A DNA stretch of 64,000 bases, taken from contig CAWCUF010000006.1 in the NCBI GenBank assembly GCA_963798745.1, positions 1-64,000 of the forward strand. The letters are read 5' to 3'. The stretch is from Prado023 sp963798745 (GTDB taxonomy: Bacteria; Actinomycetota; Actinomycetes; S36-B12; CAIYMF01). The position numbers were made by a program, and so were the translations under genes. The notes below the pieces were generated by a model that searched no databases, had not been told where the DNA came from, and worked only from the letters and a program-made list of their open reading frames with translations. Shown piece by piece: positions 38,077 through 47,043 of the stretch (position 1 is the stretch's first letter; every line of letters starts with the position of its first letter).

Positions 38077-39153
38077 TCAGCCGAGCCAGCCACCAGGCGG
38101 CGGGCGCACCGCGGACCGCATTGCCTGCTCCTCGCGGGTCTTGGCATCGGCGATGGGCAGCCGGGCGACGGTGACGGTCTCCCGGAAGGTGGCCTGGGCG
38201 AACGTCTGCATGCCCGCGCCGAGGGCCAGCGCGGCGCGCTGGCCGAACCGCAGGTGCCGATCGTGGCCGAAGCGCTGGACCCGACCGCCAGCCGCACCAC
38301 GCGACTTCTCCGGGACCAGCACCAGTTCCAGACGAAGGTCGCGCTCACCCAGCGAGGCCAGCAGTCGGTGGAATCCCGCGACCATCGCCTCCTCGTCGAA
38401 GCGCTGGCCCCGTTCAACCGCATCGGTGATCGCGGTCACGATGCGTACCCGCCGACCGGCGACCATGCCGACCCGGGCCAGGAACCAGGTCAGGCCGTCC
38501 CCGGAACCCTGGCTGTACAGGTAGCGGCGCACGGTCTGCTGGCCGACGAACTTGTCGTAGATGACCAGTGGCTTGCTGTCCTGGCACAGCGGCCCGAACC
38601 GCTCGTTCCACTCGACCTCGCGATTGACCCCCTGGCGCAACGGCGCGTCGAGCACCTGGCGAGCAGCCATGAGCACGGAGGTCCGCCCAGCGGTGGTGAT
38701 CCGGCCGATCTCGATGAGCCCGGTGGGGGTCACCGCCGAGAACTCGTCGTCGCCGACCCCGAGCAGCTCGGCCTGGTCGGCCTCGACGAGCACCAGCACG
38801 AGGTCGTCGGCGAGTTCGGCCTCGATCAGGTGCGGATCCATGATCTGGCCGAGCATCTGGGCCAGTGGCGGCCGAGCGAACCCGACCTGGACCGTGCGGC
38901 TGGACAGCACAACCTCCCAGGCCTTGGCCAACGAGGAGGGCAGCTTGGCGACCTCGGCGACGAACAGGTCCAGATGTGCCTGCGAGGTGAAGATCAACCG
39001 ACCATGGACGCTCAGGGCCTCGAGCAGTTCCTCGTGGATGGCGCGGCGCAGGGCGGCATCGTCGGCGCGCTCGGTCAGGGCAGGGGTCGAGATGGTCACC
39101 CCGAACACCGTGCGCCGGGGCAGCGGCGCCATCTTCGGCGCGTCCGACTTCAC
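38077..39153 (-). CDS. Putative effector with C-terminal PLD-like/MIT_C-like domain, partner of AAA ATPase
   Basis: This 358-residue protein is not one I can name. Residues 1–190 are a mixed alpha/beta region of no recognised family. From about residue 195 on, the order VIYDKFVG, a strand RVRIVTAI, a helix with the strand LRLELVLVP, and HDRHLRFGQRAALALGAGMQTF (residues 297 on, first half shown) resembles the phospholipase D-like MIT_C domain, whose core reads HDR…GW.I.LGRGLD.F. No second HKD motif is present. It starts with GTG overlapping the ATPase stop by four bases, so the two are translated together. A role as the toxic or acting partner of the ATPase is inference. Confidence 0.55.
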   Translation of the reverse strand: MKSDAPKMAPLPRRTVFGVTISTPALTERADDAALRRAIHEELLEALSVHGRLIFTSQAHLDLFVAEVAKLPSSLAKAWEVVLSSRTVQVGFARPPLAQMLGQIMDPHLIEAELADDLVLVLVEADQAELLGVGDDEFSAVTPTGLIEIGRITTAGRTSVLMAARQVLDAPLRQGVNREVEWNERFGPLCQDSKPLVIYDKFVGQQTVRRYLYSQGSGDGLTWFLARVGMVAGRRVRIVTAITDAVERGQRFDEEAMVAGFHRLLASLGERDLRLELVLVPEKSRGAAGGRVQRFGHDRHLRFGQRAALALGAGMQTFAQATFRETVTVARLPIADAKTREEQAMRSAVRPPPGGWLG

Positions 39154-40334
39154 GAGCGACCGCCGAGCACCTCGGTCAACCGTTCGTCGAAGAAGCCGCC
39201 GGGCCAGCCGTCGACCAGGTCGCCGTCGGCGTCGACCTCGAGGCGCCGGACGAAGGCGGCCGCGCTGTCGTCGAGGTCGACGTAGAGGATGGCCAGGTCA
39301 CCGGGGTCCAGGGCGCCCTCGCGAACCCGGCGCAGCAGCCGCAGCACGAGGTGCTCGGAGTGCGTCTCGACGAGCAGCTGCGCCCGGCCGGTGGCGACCG
39401 TGTCGAGGAACAGGTCGGCCACCGCGGACTGCAGCCGCGGGTGCAGGTGCACCTCGGGCTGCTCGACCAGGATCAGCCCCGCATCGCTGAGCAGGCACTG
39501 GACCATGATCGGCAGCAGTTGGCCGATCCCATAGCCGACGCCGCGCGGGGAGACCAGCACCGGAGGATCGTGGCGCACGTCCTCCAGGGCGAGCACCGCG
39601 AACTCCCCGGCCGTCATCACGATCTGCTCGCTGACCGGGTCGAGCATCCGCACGTGGTAGCCCAGGCCGAGCCGATCACACCACCGGTTGACCTCGGCGA
39701 CGAGCTCTGGACGGGCGTGCAGGATCGCGGCCATGTCCTCACCGGCCGGACCGACGTAGTCCTGCGCGCCCTGGCCGACCCGGATCGCGTGGGCTGAGCG
39801 CTCGCGGATCGGTCCGAGGAAGTGCACCTCCTCGAGCGCGCCCCAGAACTCCTCTGTGAGCCGATGGTGCAGGGCCACCGCTGGCTGGTCGCCCCAGGGT
39901 CGGGCGCCGATGATCACCCCCGAGTCCGCGCCGTCGACCAGGCGGGTGCTGCTGCGGATCGCCGCCCTGCGCTCGGGGTCCCACGAGAAGGAGATGGCCG
40001 CTTCGCGGGGGGTGCCCTGGGCCGAGGTCCACCCGAAGCCGAGGGTCATCGCGGTGGTGATGTCGTGGCGGTGCACGGCCATCCGGAACGATCCGCCCTC
40101 GACCAGGTCGCCGGTCATGGTGAGCAGGTCGGGGCGCGTGGCCGTCTGGGCCAGGATCGGCAGGACCGAGAGCAGTGAGGACTTGCCTGCCGAGTTGGGG
40201 CCGAACACCAGCGTCAGCGGCGCCAGGTCGATGCGCTGCGGCTGCGGGTCGTAGGAGCGCAGCCCGCCAACAGTCAGATGTGTGATCCGCACGCCGGGCA
40301 GCCTACGGGCCCAAGTAGGGTCGAGGTCAGTCAT
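39150..40334 (-). CDS. AAA/SMC-like ATPase of the DUF3696 type
   Basis: The 394-residue protein has Walker A FGPNSAGKSS (about residues 44–53), an ABC/SMC-like signature region VGYGIGQLLPIMVQ, Walker B LILVEQPEVHLHP and the switch His in VETHSEHLVLRLLRR. The end, VDGWPGGFFDERLTEVLGG, is the mark of the DUF3696 C-terminus. There is no TOPRIM domain, so it is not an OLD nuclease or GajA. Similar ATPases are often the sensor or motor part of bacterial conflict systems. ATG at 40334 is chosen; a GTG nine codons upstream is in frame. It diverges from the CoA-disulfide reductase gene and is coupled to the downstream effector-like gene. Confidence 0.8.
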   Translation of the reverse strand: MTDLDPTWARRLPGVRITHLTVGGLRSYDPQPQRIDLAPLTLVFGPNSAGKSSLLSVLPILAQTATRPDLLTMTGDLVEGGSFRMAVHRHDITTAMTLGFGWTSAQGTPREAAISFSWDPERRAAIRSSTRLVDGADSGVIIGARPWGDQPAVALHHRLTEEFWGALEEVHFLGPIRERSAHAIRVGQGAQDYVGPAGEDMAAILHARPELVAEVNRWCDRLGLGYHVRMLDPVSEQIVMTAGEFAVLALEDVRHDPPVLVSPRGVGYGIGQLLPIMVQCLLSDAGLILVEQPEVHLHPRLQSAVADLFLDTVATGRAQLLVETHSEHLVLRLLRRVREGALDPGDLAILYVDLDDSAAAFVRRLEVDADGDLVDGWPGGFFDERLTEVLGGRS

Positions 40335-40372
40335 ACAGGGTGCGCCGATCCGCCTGCGCACGTCGGGAACAG

Positions 40373-40388
40373 ATACCCCCCGGGGTAT
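40373..40388. promoter_or_regulatory. CsoR/CstR-like operator
   Basis: ATACCCC–CC–GGGGTAT is a 7+2+7 palindrome of G/C tracts capped by A/T, the form bound by CsoR/RcnR/CstR-family repressors. It lies about 35 bp before the CoA-disulfide reductase–rhodanese start. CstR-type persulfide sensors control genes of this kind in Firmicutes. No csoR/cstR gene is in the window. Confidence 0.6.
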
Positions 40389-40423
40389 GCTTCTCCCATG
40401 CCGGACCTACTCAGGAGCAACCC

Positions 40424-42097
40424 ATGAAGACCATCATCGTCGGCGGGGTCGCCGGTGGCGCGTCCGCGGCCACCCGACTGCGTCGACTCGACGAGTCCCA
40501 CGAGATCGTCGTCCTCGAACGCAGCGGCTACGTATCGTTCGCCAACTGTGGTCTGCCCTACTACATCGGGGGCACGATCGCCGACCGCAAGGCACTCCTG
40601 CTGCAGACCCCGACCAGCCTCAACGCCCGGTTCGACCTCGACGTGCGAGTCAACTCCGAGGTGGTGGCCATCGACCCGGCCGCCCGCACCGTGACCGTGC
40701 ACGACCTGAGCACCGACCGGAACTACACCGAGGCCTACGACAACCTCGTGCTCTCGCCGGGCGCCTCCCCGATCGTGCCGCCGATCCCGGGTGTCGAGCG
40801 CGCGATGACGCTGCGCACCATCGAGGACACCGACCGGATCAAGGAGCGGGTGGACGAGCTCCTGTCCGCTGTGGACTCCAGTGAGGAGGCCGTCGGTGGG
40901 CAGGCCCTGGCCGCGGTCGTGGTCGGCGGCGGCTTCATCGGTCTGGAGATGGCCGAGAGCCTGCGCGAGCGCGACATGGAGGTCATAGTCGTCGAGTTGG
41001 GCAGCCAGGTGATGGCCCCCCTGGACCCGGAGATGGCCGCACTGGTGGCCGCCGAGCTGACCCGCAACGGCGTGGAGCTGGCGCTCGGCGTGCAGGTCAG
41101 CGAGGTCCGCGAGCAGAGCGTGCTGCTCTCCGACGGTCGCGAGCTCGACGCCGACCTGGTGATCATGAGCATCGGCGTGCGCCCGGACGTGACCCTGGCA
41201 AAGGCCGCCGGCCTGGAACTGGGTCCGCGCGGGGGGATCAAGGTCGATGCCCAGATGCGCACCTCGGACGCGCGCATCTTCGCCGTGGGCGATGCCGTGG
41301 ACAAGAGCGACGCCACGACCGGCGAGCCGACGCTGGTGCCGCTGGCCAACTCCGCCAACCGGCAGGGCCGGCTGGTCGCCGACGTGATCGGGGGCCGTTC
41401 GATCCGGTTCGGCGGGGTGCTCGGCACGGCCATCGTGAAGGTGTTCGGGCTGACCGTGGCGGCCACCGGGGTCAGCGAGAAGCGGCTGAGGGCCGCGGGG
41501 CGCAACTACCGCGCGATCCACACCCACCCGGGCTCGCACGCCGGCTACTACCCGGGCGCCGAGCGGATCAGCCTCAAGCTGATCTTCGACCCCTCGACCG
41601 GCCAGATCCTCGGCGCCCAGGGTGTCGGCGGCGTGGGCACGGACAAGCGGATCGACGTCCTGGCCACCGCGATCATCGGCGGCATCCCCGCCGAGGAGCT
41701 CGCCGACCTCGAGTTGGCCTACGCGCCGCCGTTCGGCTCGGCCAAGGACCCGGTCAACCAGCTGGGCTACGTCGCCGAGAACATCATGAACGGCACCACG
41801 CATGTCATCGGCTGGGACGAGGTGGATGCCACCGAACGGTTCGTGGTGGACGTGCGCACCCCGGGCGAGCACCGCCGGGGCCACATCGAGGGGTCGCTGA
41901 ACATCAACGTCGACGAGCTCCGCGAGCGGCACACCGAGATCCCGCGCAACGCGGCGGGGCATCCGGTGCCGGTGGCGGTCTACTGCCAGGTCGGCCAGCG
42001 CGGGCACACCGCCGCGCGGTTGCTGACCCACCTCGGCTACGACGTGGTGAACCTCGACGGCGGCTGGCTCACCTACAGCCTGGCGCACGGCATCTGA
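40424..42097 (+). CDS. CoA-disulfide reductase fused to a rhodanese domain
   Basis: The 557-residue flavoprotein has FAD-binding VGGVAGGASAATRLRRLD, the single active-site Cys42 in SFANCGLPYY (the CoADR type, not a CxxxxC disulfide), NAD-binding VVVGGGFIGLEMAESL, and IFAVGDAVD. From about residue 460 a rhodanese domain follows with active Cys521 in the loop YCQVGQRG. CoADR–rhodanese fusions reduce CoA-persulfide or polysulfide using NAD(P)H. A palindromic CsoR/CstR-like site precedes the ATG at 40424, and GGAG lies eight bases upstream. Induction by reactive sulfur species is therefore likely. Confidence 0.9.
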   Translation: MKTIIVGGVAGGASAATRLRRLDESHEIVVLERSGYVSFANCGLPYYIGGTIADRKALLLQTPTSLNARFDLDVRVNSEVVAIDPAARTVTVHDLSTDRNYTEAYDNLVLSPGASPIVPPIPGVERAMTLRTIEDTDRIKERVDELLSAVDSSEEAVGGQALAAVVVGGGFIGLEMAESLRERDMEVIVVELGSQVMAPLDPEMAALVAAELTRNGVELALGVQVSEVREQSVLLSDGRELDADLVIMSIGVRPDVTLAKAAGLELGPRGGIKVDAQMRTSDARIFAVGDAVDKSDATTGEPTLVPLANSANRQGRLVADVIGGRSIRFGGVLGTAIVKVFGLTVAATGVSEKRLRAAGRNYRAIHTHPGSHAGYYPGAERISLKLIFDPSTGQILGAQGVGGVGTDKRIDVLATAIIGGIPAEELADLELAYAPPFGSAKDPVNQLGYVAENIMNGTTHVIGWDEVDATERFVVDVRTPGEHRRGHIEGSLNINVDELRERHTEIPRNAAGHPVPVAVYCQVGQRGHTAARLLTHLGYDVVNLDGGWLTYSLAHGI

Positions 42098-42137
42098 GGA
42101 CCTGCGCGAGCCGGCCGGTCTGACCCTGGGTCCGCCG

Positions 42138-42172
42138 ACGGTTGTCCAGATCGGCCATTGCTGGACAATCGC
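42138..42172. terminator. Hairpin between convergent genes
   Basis: GTTGTCCAG (42141–42149) pairs with CTGGACAAT (42161–42169; one G·T), with CG/CG extension and an 11-base loop. It lies 40 bp after the CoA-disulfide reductase stop and could end transcription from both sides, though a T-tract is missing. Confidence 0.45.
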
Positions 42173-42292
42173 CGGACACGGGAGCGGCCAGGCGCGTACT
42201 CGCGGCAGCGAGCGCGTGCTCGGCGCCCCGCTGGGTGGCGCGACACCGGCGGGCAACGGCGGGCAACGGCGGGGCGGGCCTCGGCGGCCGGG

Positions 42293-43534
42293 TCAGCGGG
42301 GGCGGGCACCGTGCAGGGCGATCCCGGACACGACCATCGTCGCCAGGCCGCCGATCAGCAGGGCCAGCGCAGGTCCCACGACGTCACCGGCGACGGAGGC
42401 GGCCAGGGCCGTGGCCGCACCAGCGCCCAGGGCCAGCCAGGCATTGGCCCGACCACGCAGGAAGGCCGCCAGCCCGGTCACCGCGACCACGGCCAGCGCG
42501 GCACGTGTGGGCCACGCCCACGGACCGGTGGCCATCCCCACCGAGCAGGCCAGCGCCAGACCGACGCCCAGCAGCACGGCCGTCCGGCGGCCCCGCGCCC
42601 AGCGGTACCCGAGGCCGGCCCAGCCGACGGCGAGCGCGGCCAGGAACGCCCAGGTCCCCGGCCCAGGGGCGGCGACCACCCAGGTCGTCCAGGCCAGGGT
42701 CAGCAGCAGGGCGGTCTCGGCCAGTGGCGTGCGCGCGGTGACCGTCACCGCCAGCATGGCCAGCGTCGCACACAGCGCGGCCACAGCCAGCGAGCCCTGT
42801 TCGGGTCCGGCCACCCCCCCGGCCCCGACCCCGGTCAGCCCGCCGGAGTCCCGGTCGGGCGCGAGGGCTGCGGCGACCCCGAGCGTGGCCACGACCACCC
42901 CGGTGGTCAGCAGGGCGGAGACCGCACGCCGGCGCTCATCGCCGGGCACCCGACGCCAGGGCAGCCGCAGGAACAGCCCAGCGCCCAGCAGCGTCGAGGT
43001 GCTCAGGACCGTGAAGGCCACGTGCAGGGCCGTGTCCCACGCCGACCACCCGCGCGCCACGACACCGAGGATCGCGATCAGGGCCAACCCCGCCCCGCAG
43101 TACATCCCGATCTCGGCGGCGACCCGTCGGCTGACCAGCGGCTCCGGCGCCGGAGGCGCCCCCTGTGCCTCGCGCGGATTGACGGGACCGCCCTGACCGG
43201 GACCGATCACCGGGGCACGCCCGAGGACCTGGGTCGAGGCACCCGGGTCCACCTGGGCACCCGCCCGTGCTACGCCCAGTACCTCGGTGTGCTCGGGGCC
43301 GGGCGCACCGGCCGCCGGCGCATGGTGATCGGCTGGATCCCACGTCGGTTCGGGGCGCGCCAGTACGACCGTCGCCGGATCGGCTGCGCCGACGGCACCC
43401 TCCGCGAGCACCCCCGCACGCGAGGTCGCAGCAGCGCCATCAACCTGCTCCACCGGTTCGACCGGCCCGCTTCGGCGGCGGAATGCGCGCATCCACCCAG
43501 CGTAGGGCCGCATCCCACCCATCGCGGGCAGCAC
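42293..43534 (-). CDS. Polytopic membrane protein of unknown function
   Basis: The 413-residue protein has a long Pro/Ala-rich polar N-terminal segment to about residue 135, followed by roughly nine to ten predicted membrane helices (for example MYCGAGLALIAILGVVA, ALLTTGVVVATLGVAAAL and ALALLIGGLATMVVSGIAL). I see no conserved motif that assigns it. Several starts are possible: ATG at 43534, at 43513 and at 43492; the first leaves only ten bases to the divergent SulP start. The disordered tail and helix pattern look like uncharacterised actinobacterial envelope proteins. Confidence 0.6.
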   Translation of the reverse strand: MLPAMGGMRPYAGWMRAFRRRSGPVEPVEQVDGAAATSRAGVLAEGAVGAADPATVVLARPEPTWDPADHHAPAAGAPGPEHTEVLGVARAGAQVDPGASTQVLGRAPVIGPGQGGPVNPREAQGAPPAPEPLVSRRVAAEIGMYCGAGLALIAILGVVARGWSAWDTALHVAFTVLSTSTLLGAGLFLRLPWRRVPGDERRRAVSALLTTGVVVATLGVAAALAPDRDSGGLTGVGAGGVAGPEQGSLAVAALCATLAMLAVTVTARTPLAETALLLTLAWTTWVVAAPGPGTWAFLAALAVGWAGLGYRWARGRRTAVLLGVGLALACSVGMATGPWAWPTRAALAVVAVTGLAAFLRGRANAWLALGAGAATALAASVAGDVVGPALALLIGGLATMVVSGIALHGARPR

Positions 43535-43544
43535 ACTGTGCTCC

Positions 43545-45287
43545 GTGCGCGCGAACGGTCGGTCTCCGAGTTACAACCTCCTGCGGGTGCGCAGGTTCGA
43601 CCGCTCCTGCCTGCGCCCTGACGTCTTCGCCGGTCTCGGCGTCGCGGCGTACCTCGTGCCCCAGGTGATGGCCTACGCGACACTGGCCGGACTCGAGCCC
43701 GTCGTCGGGCTGTGGGCGAGCCTGGTGCCCCTGGTCGTGTACGCGTTCGCCGGGACCTCCCGGCTGCTCAGCGTCGGCCCGGAGTCCACGACCTCCATCC
43801 TCACCGCGGCGGCGCTGGCCCCGCTGGCCCTGGGCGATCCGGCCAAGTACGCGGCGATGGCCGCGATGTGCGCGCTGGTCGTCGGCGTCCTGGCTCTGGT
43901 GGCCGGGCTGCTCCGACTGGGCTTCATCGCGCAGTTGCTCAGCCGCCCGGTGCTCAGCGGCTACCTGGCCGGCGTGGCGGTGATCATGATCGCCGGGCAA
44001 CTGGGCAAGCTGCTGGGCGTATCCGTCGACGGCGGCGATCCGATTCACCAGATCCTCTCCGCACTGCAGGCCGCGGACGCCGTCCACGCGCCCACTCTCC
44101 TGCTGAGCCTCGCCGTCATCGCGACCCTGCTGGTCGGCACCCGGCTGGCCCCGCGGCTGCCGTGGCCGCTGCTGGCGGTCCTCGGGGCCACCGGCCTCAC
44201 GCTGCTGCTCGGCCTGCAGGAGCGTGGGGTGCAGGTGGTGGGCGAGATCCCGAGCGGGCTGCCGCCGCTGAGCCTGCCGACGGACTGGTCGCTGCTGCCC
44301 CAGATCATCGGCCCTGCCGTCGGGATCGCCCTGGTGGCCTTCGCGGACAACTCGCTGGACGGTCGGGCCTTCGCCGACGACGGGGAGGAGATCGACGCCG
44401 ATGCCGAGTTGCTCGTCCTGGGCGTGTCCAACGTGGGCGCGAGCCTGACCTCCGGGTTCCCGATCTCCAGCAGCAGCAGCCGGACCGCGCTGGCCAAGGT
44501 CGCCGGGGCTCGCACGCCGGTCTACGGCTGGATCACGGCCGGCTCGGTCGTGCTGGTGCTGCTGGTGGCCGGGCCGGTGCTGGCGTACTTCCCGATGGCC
44601 GCACTCGGCGGCCTTGTGGTGTTCGCTGCCCTCAAGATCATCGACCTACGTGAGTTCCGGTGGTTGTGGAACTTCCGGCGCAGCGAGTTCTGGTTGAGTG
44701 TGGCGGCCGCAGTGGCGGTACTCACCCTGAACCTGTTGGCGGGCATCGGGTTCGCCATCGTCCTGTCGGCGGTCGTGATGCTCGCCCGGGTGGCCCGCCC
44801 ACACTCGGCCGTCCTGGGCAAGGTCCCGGGCCTGGCCGGGATGCACGATATCGGCGAGCACCCCGACGCCGTCCAGGTCGAGGGGCTGATGGTCTTCCGG
44901 TACGACTCCCCCCTGTTCTTCGCCAACGCCGAGGACTTCCGTCGACGGGTCCTGGACGCCGTGGACGACAACCTCTCCGCGGGCCTGCCCGTGGGCAGCG
45001 TGCTGCTCAACTGCGAGGCGAACGTGGACGCCGACTCGACGGCCGTGGAGGCCCTGGCCCGCCTGGTCGACGAGTTGGATCGCAGGGGCATCCGCGTGAT
45101 GCTCGCCCGGGTCCACGTGGAGCTGGCGGTGCTCCTGGAACGCGCGGGGATCCTGGCCCGCATCGGCACCGCGAGCGTCTACCCCACGCTGCCCACCGCG
45201 GTGGCCGGGCACGAGGAGCGCCAGGAGCGTGGCCGATCGGGGACGAGTGGGACCACCCCCCCGGGGACGGACCCAGCCGGGAGCTGA
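43545..45287 (+). CDS. SulP-family anion (sulfate) transporter with STAS domain
   Basis: The 580-residue protein has the SulP core: RPDVFAGLGVAAYLVPQVMAYA (first part), then the second signature VGPESTTSILTAAAL, followed by about ten to twelve membrane helices. A C-terminal STAS domain begins near residue 440 (VEGLMVFRYDSPLFFANAEDF), with the conserved VLLNCEANVDADSTAVEAL segment. It may import sulfate for the cys operon 3 kb away, but SulP proteins also carry bicarbonate or other anions. The start is GTG at 43545. Its tail is Gly/Thr/Arg-rich and probably disordered. Confidence 0.88.
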   Translation: MRANGRSPSYNLLRVRRFDRSCLRPDVFAGLGVAAYLVPQVMAYATLAGLEPVVGLWASLVPLVVYAFAGTSRLLSVGPESTTSILTAAALAPLALGDPAKYAAMAAMCALVVGVLALVAGLLRLGFIAQLLSRPVLSGYLAGVAVIMIAGQLGKLLGVSVDGGDPIHQILSALQAADAVHAPTLLLSLAVIATLLVGTRLAPRLPWPLLAVLGATGLTLLLGLQERGVQVVGEIPSGLPPLSLPTDWSLLPQIIGPAVGIALVAFADNSLDGRAFADDGEEIDADAELLVLGVSNVGASLTSGFPISSSSSRTALAKVAGARTPVYGWITAGSVVLVLLVAGPVLAYFPMAALGGLVVFAALKIIDLREFRWLWNFRRSEFWLSVAAAVAVLTLNLLAGIGFAIVLSAVVMLARVARPHSAVLGKVPGLAGMHDIGEHPDAVQVEGLMVFRYDSPLFFANAEDFRRRVLDAVDDNLSAGLPVGSVLLNCEANVDADSTAVEALARLVDELDRRGIRVMLARVHVELAVLLERAGILARIGTASVYPTLPTAVAGHEERQERGRSGTSGTTPPGTDPAGS

Positions 45288-45431
45288 GCGGCGCGCGGAC
45301 CGGACCGGAACCTGAACCCGCGCGCGAGGAACGGGCCGGGACCTCAGCGGACGGCCCCGGATCAGGGGGCCTCCCGCCGGGTGCGCGAGGTACGGTCACC
45401 CCGAGTGGAAGACGCGAACCAGGAGGGGCTC

Positions 45432-46916
45432 ATGCTCGAGGCATCCGAGGTCGGCAACACGCTGTCCAAGTCGGACTTCAAGGACCAGGAGCCGCAGTTG
45501 CGCGTCGACCTGGTCAACGCGCAGTACGACCTGCGCGGCGCCGACTTCGGGGTGCAGATCTTCATCGCCGGCGATGACCGGATCGCCGGCAACGAGGTGG
45601 TCAATCGGATCAACGAATGGATGGATGCACGCTTCATCCAGACCCACGTCATGGGTCCGCTGACCGCCGAGGAGTCCATGCGACCCCGCTACTGGCGGCT
45701 GTGGCGCGACCTGCCCGCAAAGGGACGCATCTCGCTGATGGCCGGCGGGATAATGCGACTGCTGCACGAGAACCTGGCCGGTGAGCTGTCCGATCCCGAC
45801 TACGAGCGGGCCATCGACCACCTCGAGGCGCTGCAGGAGGCGCTGGTCGCCGACGGCCTGCTGATCATCAAGATCTTCCTGCACACTCCCGCCAAGGTCC
45901 AGCGCAAGCGCATGAAGAAGGCTGAGGACACCAGGGGCGAGGGCTGGCGCATCGACCAGCGCGACTGGGCCATGCTCGACCTGCTCGAGGAGAGCGGCCA
46001 GAAGGTCGAGAAGTTGCTGCGACGCACGTCGGTGACCGGGGCGCCGTGGTCGGTCATCGAGTCCACCGATGCCCGTTACCGTGACATGGCAGTGGCCCGG
46101 ACCATCCTCAACGCGCTGACCGCCCGGCTGGCCGAGACCCCGCCGCTGGGGGTGGCCGTCAGTGAGGATCTCTTCTCCCCGGCCGAGCGCCAGGCCACCG
46201 TCCTGGACACCGTCGACCTGAGCCGCAGCATCGAGAAGAAGCAGTACAAGAAGGACCTCAACACCCTCCAGCGCGAACTGCACGGGCTGGCTCGGCAGGC
46301 CCGCAACCGCGGGCTGTCCTCCGTGCTGGCCTTCGAGGGGTGGGATGCCGGCGGCAAGGGCGGGGCGATCCGCCGGGTGACCCAGGCGCTGGAGGCCGGG
46401 GACTACCGGGTCATCTCCACCGCTGCGCCCACCGAGGAGGAGAAGAAGTATCACTATCTGTGGCGGTTCTGGCGCGACCTGCCCTCGGCTGGGCGCATGG
46501 TGCTCTACGACCGCACCTGGTACGGCCGGGTCCTGGTCGAGCGCATCGAGGGGTACGCCACGCCCGCCGAGTGGCAGCGTGCCTATGACGAGATCAACGA
46601 CTTCGAGGACCAGCTCGTCGAGCGCGGCTTCTACGTGGCCAAGTTCTGGCTGCACATCTCCCCCGAGGAGCAGTTGGCCCGCTTCCAGGCCAGGGAGAGC
46701 ACTCCGGAGAAGGCGCACAAGATCACTGAGGAGGACTACCGCAACCGCGAGAAGTGGGACGACTACGTCCGCGCGGTCGACCAGATGGTGGTTCGGACCT
46801 CGTCGGCCGACGCACCCTGGCATGTGATCGCGGCCAACGACAAGCTCAGCGCGCGCCTGGAGGTCCTCGAGCACGTGACCAGGGGGCTGAAGAAGGCCCT
46901 GCGCCGGCTGCCCTGA
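45432..46916 (+). CDS. pap: Two-domain PPK2, polyphosphate:AMP phosphotransferase type
   Basis: This 494-residue protein has two PPK2 domains, the arrangement of polyphosphate:AMP phosphotransferases. The C-terminal domain has an intact Walker A EGWDAGGKGG (residues 302–311), the PPK2 block YLWRFWRDLPSAGRMVLYDRTWYGR and lid Arg residues. The N-terminal domain reads IAGDDRIAGNEVV where Walker A should be and has lost the Lys, so it is structural, as known for this class. It would make ADP from AMP and polyphosphate. The ATG at 45432 has AGGAGGGG directly upstream, which rules out the longer frame. Confidence 0.9.
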   Translation: MLEASEVGNTLSKSDFKDQEPQLRVDLVNAQYDLRGADFGVQIFIAGDDRIAGNEVVNRINEWMDARFIQTHVMGPLTAEESMRPRYWRLWRDLPAKGRISLMAGGIMRLLHENLAGELSDPDYERAIDHLEALQEALVADGLLIIKIFLHTPAKVQRKRMKKAEDTRGEGWRIDQRDWAMLDLLEESGQKVEKLLRRTSVTGAPWSVIESTDARYRDMAVARTILNALTARLAETPPLGVAVSEDLFSPAERQATVLDTVDLSRSIEKKQYKKDLNTLQRELHGLARQARNRGLSSVLAFEGWDAGGKGGAIRRVTQALEAGDYRVISTAAPTEEEKKYHYLWRFWRDLPSAGRMVLYDRTWYGRVLVERIEGYATPAEWQRAYDEINDFEDQLVERGFYVAKFWLHISPEEQLARFQARESTPEKAHKITEEDYRNREKWDDYVRAVDQMVVRTSSADAPWHVIAANDKLSARLEVLEHVTRGLKKALRRLP

Positions 46917-46929
46917 GCCGCGAGCCTGG

Positions 46930-46981
46930 TTGGTGTGCACGGAATCGACCACAGGATCGCCGTCGATTCCGTGCACACCAA
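46930..46981. terminator. Perfect 20-bp inverted repeat between convergent genes
   Basis: Arms at 46930–46949 and 46962–46981 are exact complements over 20 bp, with a 12-base loop. The stem lies 13 bp after the pap stop and about 60 bp from the end of the convergent TagF-like gene. No T-tract follows, but the stability and site fit a bidirectional terminator. Confidence 0.6.
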
Positions 46982-47043
46982 CGCACGCGGGCGACGCCAC
47001 GGTCGAGGCTGACAAGGGCGCCGGGGCCGCAGCCGACGTGGGG

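Noticed and set aside
39150..40334. OLD-family nuclease or Gabija GajA
   Set aside because: No TOPRIM domain follows the ATPase core; the C-terminus is DUF3696-like and no GajB helicase is present.
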